Shown: positions 47,615-56,075, counted from the first letter of the stretch. The stretch: 64,000 bases of DNA from Ferruginibacter sp. (GCA_013141115.1 JABFRP010000002.1:1910647-1974646), one strand, 5' to 3'. Notes: a model not told the origin generated them from the sequence alone. Program-made: numbers and translations.

Positions 47615-47648
47615 AAAGAGGTTAACTTCTTTCAGGGTTGACCTCTTT
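47615..47648 (+). terminator. Hairpin between arsM and the acetyltransferase gene
   Basis: AAAGAGGTTAAC pairs with GTTGACCTCTTT (one G-T wobble) around a 10-base loop. There is no T-run, so partial termination or transcript stabilisation within the operon is more likely than full termination. Confidence 0.45.
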
Positions 47649-47682
47649 GTTAAAAATTCTTGTAAACTGTAAACATAAAATC

Positions 47683-48135
47683 ATGATCACTGAAATATCA
47701 AATGCTTTGCATTTAAAAATAGTGGTAAATGAAGAAGAAAAACAGGAAGTAATTACTTTGTTACAACAAGAACAATTACCCGTTTTGGATATTGATGACG
47801 ATAAAGTATTGTACTTGCTTAAAAATACTGACCAAACAATAGGTACAGTGGGCCTGGAAATTTTTGAAGATTGTGCTTTGCTGAGAAGCGTAAGTATTAT
47901 AAAAGAAGAACAGGGTAAAGGCTATGGAAAATTTATAAACCAGGAAATTGAAAAGTATGTAAAAGATGCTGGCATTAATTGCCTGTATTTATTAACCACT
48001 ACGGCAAAAGATTTTTTTGATAAACAGGGATACTGTGTTATTAACAGAGAAGAGGCCCCTTTATCGGTACAACGCACTGCAGAATTTTCTTCTTTATGCC
48101 CGTCATCAGCTGTAGTAATGAAAAAGAAAATTTAA
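47683..48135 (+). CDS. arsN2: GNAT acetyltransferase, ArsN2-like
   Basis: A 150-residue GNAT enzyme starting MITEISNA. The acetyl-CoA-binding motif is in EEQGKGYGKFINQEIEKY (about 87-104), and a FFDKQGYCVI strand-helix follows. Its position within an arsenic operon matches the ArsN2 group of putative arsenic-resistance N-acetyltransferases. ArsN1 is known to acetylate phosphinothricin and trivalent organoarsenicals, but the ArsN2 reaction is less clear. The ATG at 47683 is preferred to an in-frame TTG further up because it removes residues that lie within the upstream hairpin. Confidence 0.8.
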   Translation: MITEISNALHLKIVVNEEEKQEVITLLQQEQLPVLDIDDDKVLYLLKNTDQTIGTVGLEIFEDCALLRSVSIIKEEQGKGYGKFINQEIEKYVKDAGINCLYLLTTTAKDFFDKQGYCVINREEAPLSVQRTAEFSSLCPSSAVVMKKKI

Positions 48136-48159
48136 AATTGATTTCAATCAAAATAAACT

Positions 48160-49248
48160 ATGACTGCAAACAATTGTACTCCTGCTCATGAAAGAAAAAA
48201 ACTCAGTTTTTTAGATCGCTACCTTACATTGTGGATCTTTTTAGCAATGGCAATTGGTGTGGCTATCGGCTACTTTTTTCCTTCATCATCAGGTTTTATT
48301 AATTCATTTTCTACCGGCACCACCAATATTCCACTGGCAATAGGATTGGTATTAATGATGTATCCGCCTTTAGCAAAAGTGCGTTACGAAAAAATGGGTG
48401 AAGTATTTAAAAATACAAAAGTGTTGGGTGCTTCTTTGTTTTTAAACTGGGTGGTGGGGCCAATATTGATGTTTGTGTTGGCCATAATATTTTTGCGATC
48501 TTATCCCGAGTATATGATTGGTTTAATACTGATTGGTCTTGCCCGATGTATTGCTATGGTAGTGGTGTGGAACGAGTTGGCAGAAGGCAACCGGGAATAT
48601 GCTGCAGGTTTGGTAGCACTCAACAGTATCTTCCAGGTATTATTTTTTAGTGTGTACGCTTATATTTTTATTACTGTGTTGCCGCCTCTATTTGGTTTAA
48701 AAGGATTAGCGATAAATATTACCATTGCAGAAATTGCAAAAACAGTAGGTATTTATTTAGGTATTCCTTTTGCCGCAGGCGTCATTAGCCGTTATGCATT
48801 AATTAAGTGGAAAGGAGAAGATTGGTTCAATGAAAAATATGTGCCTTTTATTTCTCCCATCACATTAATTGCATTGCTGTTTACCATTTTAGTGATGTTT
48901 AGTTTAAAAGGAAAATTAATTGTGCAGATACCCATGGATGTAATAAGAATTGCAATTCCACTCGTCATCTACTTTGTTATCATGTTTGTGGTTAGTTTTT
49001 TTATGGGTAAATATTTTGGTGCCGATTATTCCCGTTCAGCTTCCATAGCTTTTACTGCCACCGGTAATAATTTTGAACTGGCTATTGCAGTTGCTATCGG
49101 CGTATTTGGCATCAATAGCGGGCAGGCTTTTGCAGGTGTTATTGGCCCGTTGGTAGAAGTGCCTGCATTAATTGCGTTGGTAAACCTGGCTTTCTTGTTC
49201 CGAAAAAAATATTATTCTACAGCAATAAATATTGAAGTAACAAAATAA
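48160..49248 (+). CDS. acr3: ACR3-family arsenite efflux transporter
   Basis: The 362-residue membrane protein with about ten transmembrane helices belongs to the ACR3 (BART superfamily) As(OH)3/H+ antiporters. Diagnostic are the Cys130 in [20 protein letters not shown], which is essential in characterised ACR3 proteins, and the later Glu in [13 protein letters not shown]. It exports the arsenite formed by ArsC. It starts 24 bases after the acetyltransferase gene and is followed by arsC after 18 bases. Confidence 0.96.
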   Translation: MTANNCTPAHERKKLSFLDRYLTLWIFLAMAIGVAIGYFFPSSSGFINSFSTGTTNIPLAIGLVLMMYPPLAKVRYEKMGEVFKNTKVLGASLFLNWVVGPILMFVLAIIFLRSYPEYMIGLILIGLARCIAMVVVWNELAEGNREYAAGLVALNSIFQVLFFSVYAYIFITVLPPLFGLKGLAINITIAEIAKTVGIYLGIPFAAGVISRYALIKWKGEDWFNEKYVPFISPITLIALLFTILVMFSLKGKLIVQIPMDVIRIAIPLVIYFVIMFVVSFFMGKYFGADYSRSASIAFTATGNNFELAIAVAIGVFGINSGQAFAGVIGPLVEVPALIALVNLAFLFRKKYYSTAINIEVTK

Positions 49249-49266
49249 AGAATCGAAAAAATAATT

Positions 49267-49659
49267 ATGAAAAAGAAATTACTTTTTGTTTGTATTGAAA
49301 ACAGCAACCGCAGCCAAATGAGCCAGGCATTTGCCAAAATTATTGGTGGCCAAAATGTGGAAGCTTACAGCGCCGGCAGCAAACCCAGCGGTATTGTAAA
49401 CCCCAAAGCCATAGCTGCGATGAAAGAGTTAGGCTATGATTTGAGTACACACGATAGTAAAAGTTTAGATGAAGTAAAAGCATTTGCGCCTTTTGATGCA
49501 GTAGTAACTATGGGCTGCGGCGATGCCTGCCCGTGGATGCCTGCCAAACAATTTATAGATTGGCAAATACCCGATCCCAAACACATGGAACCGGCAGCAT
49601 TTAATGAAGTAAGGGACTTTATAAAAGAGAAAGTAAAAACGCTGATAGCGGAATTGTAA
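49267..49659 (+). CDS. arsC: Arsenate reductase, low-molecular-weight phosphatase type
   Basis: A 130-residue thioredoxin-coupled type reductase. The P-loop is CIENSNRSQMS with Cys9 as the nucleophile, followed by the redox pair Cys84 and Cys88 in TMGCGDACPW, and the Asp of IPDP. It reduces As(V) to As(III), using an intramolecular disulfide cascade and thioredoxin. It is the last gene of the operon and ends just before a bidirectional terminator. Confidence 0.95.
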   Translation: MKKKLLFVCIENSNRSQMSQAFAKIIGGQNVEAYSAGSKPSGIVNPKAIAAMKELGYDLSTHDSKSLDEVKAFAPFDAVVTMGCGDACPWMPAKQFIDWQIPDPKHMEPAAFNEVRDFIKEKVKTLIAEL

Positions 49660-49660
49660 T

Positions 49661-49697
49661 AAAAAGAAAGCCCCGAAATTTCCGGGGCTTTCTTTTT
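49661..49697. terminator. Bidirectional terminator between arsC and the Bax-inhibitor gene
   Basis: AAAAAGAAAGCCCCG and CGGGGCTTTCTTTTT form a long stem with a short AAATTTC loop. A-tract and T-tract flanks make it effective in both directions between convergent genes. Confidence 0.92.
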
Positions 49698-49722
49698 ATC
49701 TTGTTATAGTATAGGTTGAAAA

Positions 49723-50514
49723 TTAATTCCTGCTGTTGAGTTTAGAAAGTAGTCTTAATATTTCAAGATATAACCAAACGATAGTAACTAATAAACCAAA
49801 GGCACCATACCATTCCATATACTTAGGAGCTCCTAATTCAACCCCTTGTTCTATCATATCAAAATCTAAAATTAAATTCAGAGCTGCTAATGCAACTACA
49901 AAAACGGAGAATCCAATTCCTATTGCAGAACCTTGAAAAAGAAAGGAGGGTAGTGTAGCGTCAAATCCTGCACTCATTATCCAGCATACTAAATAAAATA
50001 TTCCTATACCGGCAGTTGCTACCATCACAATTGCTTTAAATTTTTGGGTAGCTCTTATGATGTTGAATTTGTACAAAAGATACATTGCTGCAACCACAGA
50101 AAAAGTTAAACCCACTGCCTGAAAAACAATTCCAGAATATCCTCCTGCATAACCGTCTTGTCTGCTGGAAAATCGATATTCAAAATATGCCGAAACGGCT
50201 CCTAAAAACAAACCTTCCAATAATGCAAATAATGGTGCTAAATAAGGACTCCATTGTTTTTTAAATGCTATAATGAGTGAAACTCCTAGCCCGCCAAATA
50301 CACCAACCAAAACGAGCGTCCATGAATTGCCCCCTTTTGTTGCTTCTGTCCACGAATAGTAAGCTGTAGCCATTGTCATTAAAAAGAGGAATCCAAATTT
50401 TTGCAAAGTACCTTTTACGGTCATTGCGTTTTCGTGGGTTACTATTTCATCCAGCACAGTATCCCTGAATCTCTTTTCGGATAAAGCCGGATTACCAGAT
50501 TTAAATAAAGACAT
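49723..50514 (-). CDS. Bax inhibitor-1/YccA family membrane protein
   Basis: The 263-residue protein has a short charged N-terminus (GNPALSEKRF) and seven hydrophobic segments from about residue 45 onward. The N-terminal NPALSEKRF-type motif is characteristic of the bacterial BaxI_1 group. The C-terminal half has FDMIEQGVELGAPKYMEWYGAFGLLVTIVWLYLE, in which the acidic residues of the pH-sensing leak channel described for YetJ lie. A role in membrane Ca2+ leak is possible but not shown. It is monocistronic, with a terminator after it. Confidence 0.9.
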   Translation of the reverse strand: MSLFKSGNPALSEKRFRDTVLDEIVTHENAMTVKGTLQKFGFLFLMTMATAYYSWTEATKGGNSWTLVLVGVFGGLGVSLIIAFKKQWSPYLAPLFALLEGLFLGAVSAYFEYRFSSRQDGYAGGYSGIVFQAVGLTFSVVAAMYLLYKFNIIRATQKFKAIVMVATAGIGIFYLVCWIMSAGFDATLPSFLFQGSAIGIGFSVFVVALAALNLILDFDMIEQGVELGAPKYMEWYGAFGLLVTIVWLYLEILRLLSKLNSRN

Positions 50515-50573
50515 AATAATAAAATTTAGATACTAAAATTAGTGGTTTTTTATTAAACGAATAAAACAGCAGT

Positions 50574-51422
50574 TTAGTTTTTTAAACGGGGATATTTACT
50601 CACCATTTCAAAATTATATTCCTCTTTTTGTTTTAACCTGATGATAAACTGGTGCAATTCAGCCGAGTCGGCCGCATCTGCATACACCTGGTCGTGTGCC
50701 AAAATGATTAAATGATCAGGCGTTTTTGTTTTGTTATGGGCAAACATGCTATCTACCTGTAGTAGCATTTCATCGCTGCTGTTTGTTAGTTTCAGTGTGT
50801 CGTTGTAATGCCATTCTAAATCCCAACCTACCTGTGTAAGTCCGTTTTTATATAAACTGTCTGCGGCTGATTTGCTGCTGTTAATATCGGTACTGCTAAC
50901 GGTTGCAGTGCGCCATATATTTCTTCCGGGGGTGCGTACAATGTTGGCAGTCAGATGCAAACTATCTGCACAGCGTACAAAATCTTTTAAGGCACTATCC
51001 GGAACGGTATAAAATTTGGCAAATTTATTTTGAAAAGCATGCGTATAGCTATGGTTGGCAATTTCAAAATATTTACTGGCAACAAGGCTGTCGAATATTG
51101 CAGCTTGTTCTTTACTGCCATATACATGCTGGCCAACAATAAATAAAGTAACAGGTATTTGTTCTTCCTGTACAACATGCATCATCTTTTTGGTGCCTTT
51201 ATTAGGGCCGTCATCAAATGTGAGGTAAATAGTTTTTGTTTTCTTTTTTGGCAAAGAAGGCACAGCTGTTTTACTGGCAGAATCGGGTAAAGAAAATTGG
51301 ATGGTATTTACGGAAGCTGTTGTTTCGGTTTTGTAATAGTTGCAGGCAGTAAAAACAACAGTAATAAAGCTGGTTCTTAAAATTTGCGAAGCCACTTGCT
51401 CGGCTTCTCGGTCAGGGTCCAT
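50574..51422 (-). CDS. Polysaccharide deacetylase (NodB homology), probable lipoprotein
   Basis: The 282-residue protein has a NodB domain: YLTFDDGPN (metal Asp), the metal-binding HSYTH, RTPGRNIWR and the late LAHDQVY. It would remove N-acetyl or other acyl groups from cell-wall or exopolysaccharide. The N-terminus is odd: MDPDREAEQVASQILR precedes a short hydrophobic stretch ending VFTAC, which may be a lipobox with Cys27. Bases 51388-51407 contain the dyad GAAGCC-N8-GGCTTC, so the first codons may derive from a small repeat inserted at the 5' end. No better start was found. Confidence 0.85.
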   Translation of the reverse strand: MDPDREAEQVASQILRTSFITVVFTACNYYKTETTASVNTIQFSLPDSASKTAVPSLPKKKTKTIYLTFDDGPNKGTKKMMHVVQEEQIPVTLFIVGQHVYGSKEQAAIFDSLVASKYFEIANHSYTHAFQNKFAKFYTVPDSALKDFVRCADSLHLTANIVRTPGRNIWRTATVSSTDINSSKSAADSLYKNGLTQVGWDLEWHYNDTLKLTNSSDEMLLQVDSMFAHNKTKTPDHLIILAHDQVYADAADSAELHQFIIRLKQKEEYNFEMVSKYPRLKN

Positions 51423-51531
51423 AATGGTTTTGATTATAAAATGATTTGTTTAGTGAAGATATTAGTGCAGCTGTGCTGTTTCCAAATCCGGCTTGTTAAT
51501 TAAAATATAATCCTTTTTAGGATACAAATAA

Positions 51532-51656
51532 TCAATACTCAACAATCAATATTCAATGATTAAAAAAAATGCAGGAACTTTAGATTTGAATATTATACTT
51601 AAACAGCACTTTATTATCCGCTTGTTTTTCATTGAATATTGATTGTTGAGTATTGA
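51532..51656. repeat. 28-bp perfect inverted repeat with 69-base centre
   Basis: The left arm (51532-51559) and right arm (51629-51656) are perfect reverse complements over 28 bases, beginning TCAATACTC on the left and ending GAGTATTGA on the right. A partial third copy, CATTGAATATT, follows at 51658-51668. The arms are built from CAATAtTCAAC-like subunits, as in interspersed repeats. It may be a non-autonomous mobile element or a recombined pair of single repeats. Confidence 0.75.
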
Positions 51657-51724
51657 ACATTGAATATTTTTCTTTCACACGCTGCCAGCAAGTCAATCCA
51701 TAAACTCCTAAACCCTAAACTTTG

Positions 51725-51732
51725 TATATTTG
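51725..51732 (+). promoter_or_regulatory. -7 promoter element immediately before pheS
   Basis: TATATTTG ends 4 bases before the ATG at 51737. Transcription from this element would begin at or next to the start codon, giving a leaderless message. No clear TTG was found at the -33 position. Confidence 0.55.
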
Positions 51733-51736
51733 CGGC

Positions 51737-52759
51737 ATGGAACAGTTAGTAAACCAGATAACAGCACTTAAAGAAGAGATCACCACCTGGAATGGGGGCG
51801 ATGCAGAAACATTTCGTATCAAATACCTTGGCACAAAGGGGTTGGTAAAAACCATCATGGGAGAAATGAAAAATGTAGCCGTAGAAAATAAAAAAGAAGC
51901 AGGGCAATTATTAAACGAATTCAAAATTTTTACTGAAGCAAAATTTGAAGACCTTAAAGCTGCTACTCTCGACTCACCACTCACCACTCACGATGAAATC
52001 GATTTAACTTTACCAGGGGATAGCCTTCCACTCGGCAGCCGTCATCCTATAAGTTTAGTAAAAAATAAAATTATATCTATTTTTCAACGCCTGGGTTTTG
52101 CCGTGGCAGAAGGACCTGAAATTGAAGACGACTTTCATAATTTCTCGGCATTAAACCTGCCCGAAAATCATCCGGCACGAGACATGCAGGATACCTTTTA
52201 CATCAGCCAAAACCCCGATTGGTTATTACGTACGCATACATCAAGTGTGCAGGTAAGGGAAATGCAAAAAGGGAAATTACCTATAAGAATTATTTGCCCC
52301 GGAAGAGTATATAGAAACGAAACCATCAGTGCAAGGGCGCATTGCTTTTTTCACCAGGTAGAAGGTTTGTACATTGCCGAAAATGTTTCCTTTGCCGATC
52401 TTAAACAAACCTTGTACTTTTTTGTGCAGGAAATGTTTGGCAAGGATGTGAAAGTACGTTTTCGCCCCAGCTATTTTCCTTTTACAGAACCAAGTGCAGA
52501 AATGGATATCAGTTGCCTGATATGCGGTGGCACAGGTTGCAATGTTTGTAAATATACCGGCTGGGTAGAAATTTTAGGTTGTGGTATGGTACATCCCAAT
52601 GTATTGGATAACTGTGGTATTGATAGTAACAAATACACCGGCTTTGCATTTGGTATGGGCATAGAAAGAATTACCATGCTTAAATACCAGATTAAAGACC
52701 TGCGTTTATTTAGTGAGAACGACCAGCGGTTTTTAAAACAGTTTACCAGTGCGGTTTAA
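51737..52759 (+). CDS. pheS: Phenylalanine--tRNA ligase alpha subunit
   Basis: The 340-residue catalytic subunit attaches phenylalanine to tRNA-Phe as part of an alpha2beta2 enzyme. The N-terminal coiled coil is followed by the class II core: HPISLVKNKIISIFQRLGF, GPEIEDDFHNFSALNLP, motif 2 in RVYRNETISARAHCFFHQVEG, RPSYFPFTEPSAEMD and motif 3 GFAFGMGIERITML. The ATG at 51737 is chosen over an in-frame TTG five codons upstream because the latter overlaps the promoter box. Residues 80-85 (SPLTTH), between the coiled coil and the core, come from an 18-bp unit shared with kdpB. Confidence 0.97.
   Translation: MEQLVNQITALKEEITTWNGGDAETFRIKYLGTKGLVKTIMGEMKNVAVENKKEAGQLLNEFKIFTEAKFEDLKAATLDSPLTTHDEIDLTLPGDSLPLGSRHPISLVKNKIISIFQRLGFAVAEGPEIEDDFHNFSALNLPENHPARDMQDTFYISQNPDWLLRTHTSSVQVREMQKGKLPIRIICPGRVYRNETISARAHCFFHQVEGLYIAENVSFADLKQTLYFFVQEMFGKDVKVRFRPSYFPFTEPSAEMDISCLICGGTGCNVCKYTGWVEILGCGMVHPNVLDNCGIDSNKYTGFAFGMGIERITMLKYQIKDLRLFSENDQRFLKQFTSAV
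51974..51991 (+). repeat. 18-bp coding repeat inside pheS (shared with kdpB)
   Basis: TCACCACTCACCACTCAC encodes SPLTTH at residues 80-85, in the linker between the tRNA-binding coiled coil and the catalytic core. It is identical in sequence and frame to the kdpB copy at 31273-31290. Confidence 0.8.
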
Positions 52760-52804
52760 CAAACAATAATTCTATTCCACTATTTATAACTACAAAAATC
52801 TGCA

Positions 52805-54547
52805 ATGAAAAAAACCTTTTCCTTCTGCATGCTTTTGCTTGCAGCCACACTGCTACATGCACAAAAAGCAAATGTTACCTGGGGCGATGAATTTAAATTA
52901 AAAAAAGGCAGCACCGATTTAGAAGTAATGCATACCGATAATACCGGTATTTATGTAAAAGAATCGCACTTTGCACTAAAGAGCTACTTTGTTATTGGCG
53001 CCACCATGAGGGAATCGGCAACATTAACCAAGCTGGATAAAGAATTGAAAGAGCAGTACAGTAATAATTTTAATAAAGAATTAAAGGGCAGGGAGTATGA
53101 GAGCTTCTTCTTTTTAAAAAACAAATTATTTCTTTTGGCAACTGATTATAACAGAAAAGAAAAAACACTTACACTTTTTGCTGCCGAAATTGATAAATCT
53201 TCCGGCGAACTTTCCGGCGATTTTATTGAAGTAACCAGCTGGCAGAAAGATGATAAAAAGGAAGACATTAGTTTTAAAGCCACTTACAATGCAGATAGTA
53301 CCAAAATGGTTTTGGTAAGCACCGTTGAAGGAAGAGAAAAAAATAATTATGAAGTGCGCCAGTTTGACGATAAGATGAAACAGATTGATAAACCCATTGC
53401 CATTACTAACGAGTTTGACCCGAAAACCTTTGTACTGGAAGATGTGGTATATGCATTAAATGGCAATGTGGTAATGGTGGGCAGGGAGTATGAATACCAG
53501 GAAGGCAAAAAGAAAAAAGCAAAATTCCTCGACTTTAAAAATTACAATATTCGTATTTACAATAACCAGGGCAAGCAGGTAAACCAGATTAATACTACCA
53601 TTAATGCCAAATGGCTGGTAAGTACCAAAGTAATGCAGATACCCGCTAAAGAATTGGTGTTGGCTGCATTTTACAGTGATGAAAAAAGGGGCAGAGAAAT
53701 TAATGGTATGCTGGTGCAAAGAATAAATCCACAAACAGGAGAAGTGATATCTACCAGCCAAAAAGATATTAATACATCAATGATCAGTACAATAGAAGAT
53801 GATAATGGAGATGATGATGATGACGAAAGCAGGAAAGAAAGAAAAGAAAGAGAAAAGCTGGAAAAAATTCAGAATGAAGAAGATGGATTTTCAAGATACA
53901 TGCGCTTTCGTAATTTTATTTATACCGCCGATGGTGGCCTGGTTGTTCTTGCAGAAAAATACAATAGTTACACTTACACTACTACCAGCTACACTTCTGG
54001 TGGTGGTACAGGTTTTTCTATGGGCCGGTCTACTACTACCACTTACCAGGTATATGAATGTGGCGATATAATGATGAGTAAAATAGATGCTGCAGGAAAT
54101 ATTGGCTGGCTGAATATTGCACCCAAACAACAGCGGGAAGTAATACAAACCAGCTCAAGCAGTGGCCCGGCCACGGGTATTAGTTTAAGCTTTAGCTTTT
54201 TCAGGGGTGGGTTTAACTGGCCGTTTTATGCTGGTTATGGTGTGTTGCCCGGCAACAATTCTTTAAATATTGTTTTTAACGATCACAAAAAGAATGAAAA
54301 TGTTTTGCAGCTGGGGCAAAAAGTAAAAAAGATAAGTTACTTCGGCAAATCTGAATGCTTTGCAATTAATTTAAATACCCTAACCGGAAAATACACCCGA
54401 AGCAGTTTATTTAGTAACAGGGATGTGCCAACAGCAATGCCTCGCCTGAGTTCTGTTTTAGGAAAAGATATGTATTTGATTGGAAAAGAAGACAGGCTTT
54501 TGGGTAAAACAAAAATTGCCATTGCCCAGTTAACTATAAAACCGTAA
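52805..54547 (+). CDS. Secreted protein of unknown function
   Basis: The 580-residue protein has a signal peptide (MKKTFSFCMLLLAATLLHAQ) and no membrane helix afterwards. The mature part is rich in beta-strand-like alternations and includes an acidic-basic low-complexity stretch near 330-358 (DDNGDDDDDESRKERKEREK). Further on is a Tyr/Thr/Gly-rich segment near 390-420. No domain is recognised. Similar secreted proteins are common in Bacteroidota. It lies 45 bases after pheS but probably has its own promoter. It may be periplasmic or on the surface. Confidence 0.7.
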   Translation: MKKTFSFCMLLLAATLLHAQKANVTWGDEFKLKKGSTDLEVMHTDNTGIYVKESHFALKSYFVIGATMRESATLTKLDKELKEQYSNNFNKELKGREYESFFFLKNKLFLLATDYNRKEKTLTLFAAEIDKSSGELSGDFIEVTSWQKDDKKEDISFKATYNADSTKMVLVSTVEGREKNNYEVRQFDDKMKQIDKPIAITNEFDPKTFVLEDVVYALNGNVVMVGREYEYQEGKKKKAKFLDFKNYNIRIYNNQGKQVNQINTTINAKWLVSTKVMQIPAKELVLAAFYSDEKRGREINGMLVQRINPQTGEVISTSQKDINTSMISTIEDDNGDDDDDESRKERKEREKLEKIQNEEDGFSRYMRFRNFIYTADGGLVVLAEKYNSYTYTTTSYTSGGGTGFSMGRSTTTTYQVYECGDIMMSKIDAAGNIGWLNIAPKQQREVIQTSSSSGPATGISLSFSFFRGGFNWPFYAGYGVLPGNNSLNIVFNDHKKNENVLQLGQKVKKISYFGKSECFAINLNTLTGKYTRSSLFSNRDVPTAMPRLSSVLGKDMYLIGKEDRLLGKTKIAIAQLTIKP

Positions 54548-54623
54548 TGCAGTATTTTAATATAAGGCCATTTGCAAAAATGCTGTAATAAAATCAACTG
54601 ATCTGTATTTTAAAAATAATATT

Positions 54624-54649
54624 AAACAGGCGTAAGCCTGTTTTTTTTG
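54624..54649 (+). terminator. Intrinsic terminator after the secreted protein gene
   Basis: AAACAGGC and GCCTGTTT form an 8-bp stem with a GTAA tetraloop, followed by five T residues. Confidence 0.9.
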
Positions 54650-54675
54650 TAATTAAGATTTACAAAAGTACTCTT

Positions 54676-54690
54676 TGGCACTATAATTGA
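54676..54690 (+). promoter_or_regulatory. Candidate sigma-54 promoter before the lipocalin-like lipoprotein
   Basis: TGGCAC-N5-TTGA matches the sigma-54 consensus (TGGCAC-N5-TTGC) in spacing and all but the last -12 base. Transcription would start near 54702, about 30 bases before the ATG. A small dyad, TGCAGC-AGG-GCTGCA, lies in the predicted leader at about 54702-54716. A sigma-54 activator is encoded elsewhere in this window (27335). Confidence 0.5.
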
Positions 54691-54732
54691 AAATCAGGCA
54701 TTGCAGCAGGGCTGCATCTAAAAACTAATATT

Positions 54733-55215
54733 ATGAAGAACAAGATTTTAATTGCTGTATTAATTATCACAGGCTTTAGCGCCTGCTCGGTATCTAAAGA
54801 AGCCCGAAGTATAAAAAAAACAATTAATGGTAACTGGGTATTACAAACCGTAGTAACCGAAGGAATTGCAGGAGTGGTAAAAACAAAAAGTTTTAATGAG
54901 GCGGAATTTGGTTGCTTTATTGGCAGCGAATGGAGTTTTATTGCCAACAACAGTATGGGTAGTTACAGCATTATAGATACTAAAAAAGAGTGTCCTACCA
55001 TTAAACGCTTGATCCGTTGGTCGGTTTACGAACCCAAAGGTTTACCAAAAGAATTTCAGTTTAAAAGACTTGATGATAAAAAAAATCCCATGGATGATAA
55101 TGCCGGTTTCCGGTTAAAAATAGTGGAGCTGGAAGCAAAACAAATGAAATTAAAAACAGAGATCACATTCGACGGGCACCCGGCGGCAATCATTTACAAC
55201 TTTGTAAAAAAATAA
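54733..55215 (+). CDS. Lipocalin-like lipoprotein
   Basis: A 160-residue protein with a lipoprotein signal (lipobox FSAC, Cys18) and a beta-rich mature part beginning KKTINGNWVLQTV, a GxW motif like that of bacterial lipocalin-like domains. Two more cysteines (about 57 and 77) could form a disulfide. It probably sits in the outer membrane facing the periplasm. It precedes an OmpA-family lipoprotein by 26 bases, and the two are probably co-transcribed from the sigma-54-like promoter. Confidence 0.7.
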   Translation: MKNKILIAVLIITGFSACSVSKEARSIKKTINGNWVLQTVVTEGIAGVVKTKSFNEAEFGCFIGSEWSFIANNSMGSYSIIDTKKECPTIKRLIRWSVYEPKGLPKEFQFKRLDDKKNPMDDNAGFRLKIVELEAKQMKLKTEITFDGHPAAIIYNFVKK

Positions 55216-55241
55216 TCTTTCTATAGCCAAACTAATATATC

Positions 55242-55961
55242 ATGAAAACGAATTTTGGAAAAACAGTTTTATTCGTGGCTGCCATTGCACTTGCGGCAAG
55301 TAGTTGCAAAACGGTACAAAAAACAAACAAAACACAAAGAGGTGCGGCTATTGGAACAGCCGGAGGCGCTATAATTGGCGGCATCATTGGTAATAATGTA
55401 GGCAAAAAAGGCAATACTGTTTTAGGTGCTGTAATTGGCGGTGTAGTTGGTGGTGTTGCAGGTGGTATCATTGGTAATAAAATGGATCGCCAGGCAGAAA
55501 AAATTAAAACAGAAATTCCTGGCGCAGAAGTGGAAAGAGTAGGCGAAGGCATTGTGGTAACCTTCCCGGACAAAAATCCTGATGGTACTAAAATGGGTGT
55601 TTATTTCGATTTTAATCAGTCGGCAATTACTTCTAATTCAAAACTGGCACTGGATAAACTGGTTAAAATTTTTAATGAATATCCCGAAACCAATATTCTG
55701 GTAGAAGGTCATACAGATGATAAAGGTACCGATACTTATAATCTTACTTTATCGCAAAAAAGAGCAGAAGCAGTAGGGAATTATTTAAAAGCTAATGGTA
55801 TTGTATCATCAAGGTTAACTATAAAATGGTATGGCGAATCGCAGCCAAAGGTTGATAATACTACCGATGCTAACCGATCGGAAAACAGGCGGGTGGAGTT
55901 TGGTATTATGGCCAATGATGCGATGAAAGAAGCAGCTAAAAAAGAAGCAGCTAAAAATTAA
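55242..55961 (+). CDS. OmpA-family lipoprotein with glycine-zipper segment
   Basis: The 239-residue protein has a lipobox ASSC (Cys22), a glycine-zipper region (about 38-82, with GAIIGGIIGNNVGKK and GGVVGGVAGGIIGNK) and a C-terminal OmpA domain. The latter has YFDFNQSAITSNS, ILVEGHTDDKGTD, LSQKRAEAVGNYL and NRSENRRVEF, the peptidoglycan-binding pattern. It would anchor the outer membrane to peptidoglycan. It ends in a short Lys/Ala/Glu-rich tail. A terminator-like hairpin follows. Confidence 0.93.
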   Translation: MKTNFGKTVLFVAAIALAASSCKTVQKTNKTQRGAAIGTAGGAIIGGIIGNNVGKKGNTVLGAVIGGVVGGVAGGIIGNKMDRQAEKIKTEIPGAEVERVGEGIVVTFPDKNPDGTKMGVYFDFNQSAITSNSKLALDKLVKIFNEYPETNILVEGHTDDKGTDTYNLTLSQKRAEAVGNYLKANGIVSSRLTIKWYGESQPKVDNTTDANRSENRRVEFGIMANDAMKEAAKKEAAKN

Positions 55962-55980
55962 ATCGTAATAAAAATTTTAC

Positions 55981-56017
55981 AATGCATTGTTGTTACTATA
56001 GCAGCAATGCATTTTTA
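55981..56017 (+). terminator. Terminator after the OmpA lipoprotein gene
   Basis: AATGCATTGTTG pairs with CAGCAATGCATT (one wobble) around a 9-base loop and is followed by a T-rich stretch. Confidence 0.7.
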
Positions 56018-56075
56018 TTTAAATCAGGTATAGAAATAATATCTTTACGCATTAATTAAAGCTACTTATCAATAC

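Larger units (their letters stand above)
51423..51736. other. 314-base divergent intergenic region before pheS
   Basis: This gap between the divergent deacetylase and pheS genes holds no credible gene. It contains a long inverted repeat (51532-51559 with 51629-51656), an extra copy of CATTGAATATT at 51658-51668, and a TATATTTG box directly before the pheS ATG. The remainder is AT-rich and shows nothing else I can assign. Confidence 0.7.
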
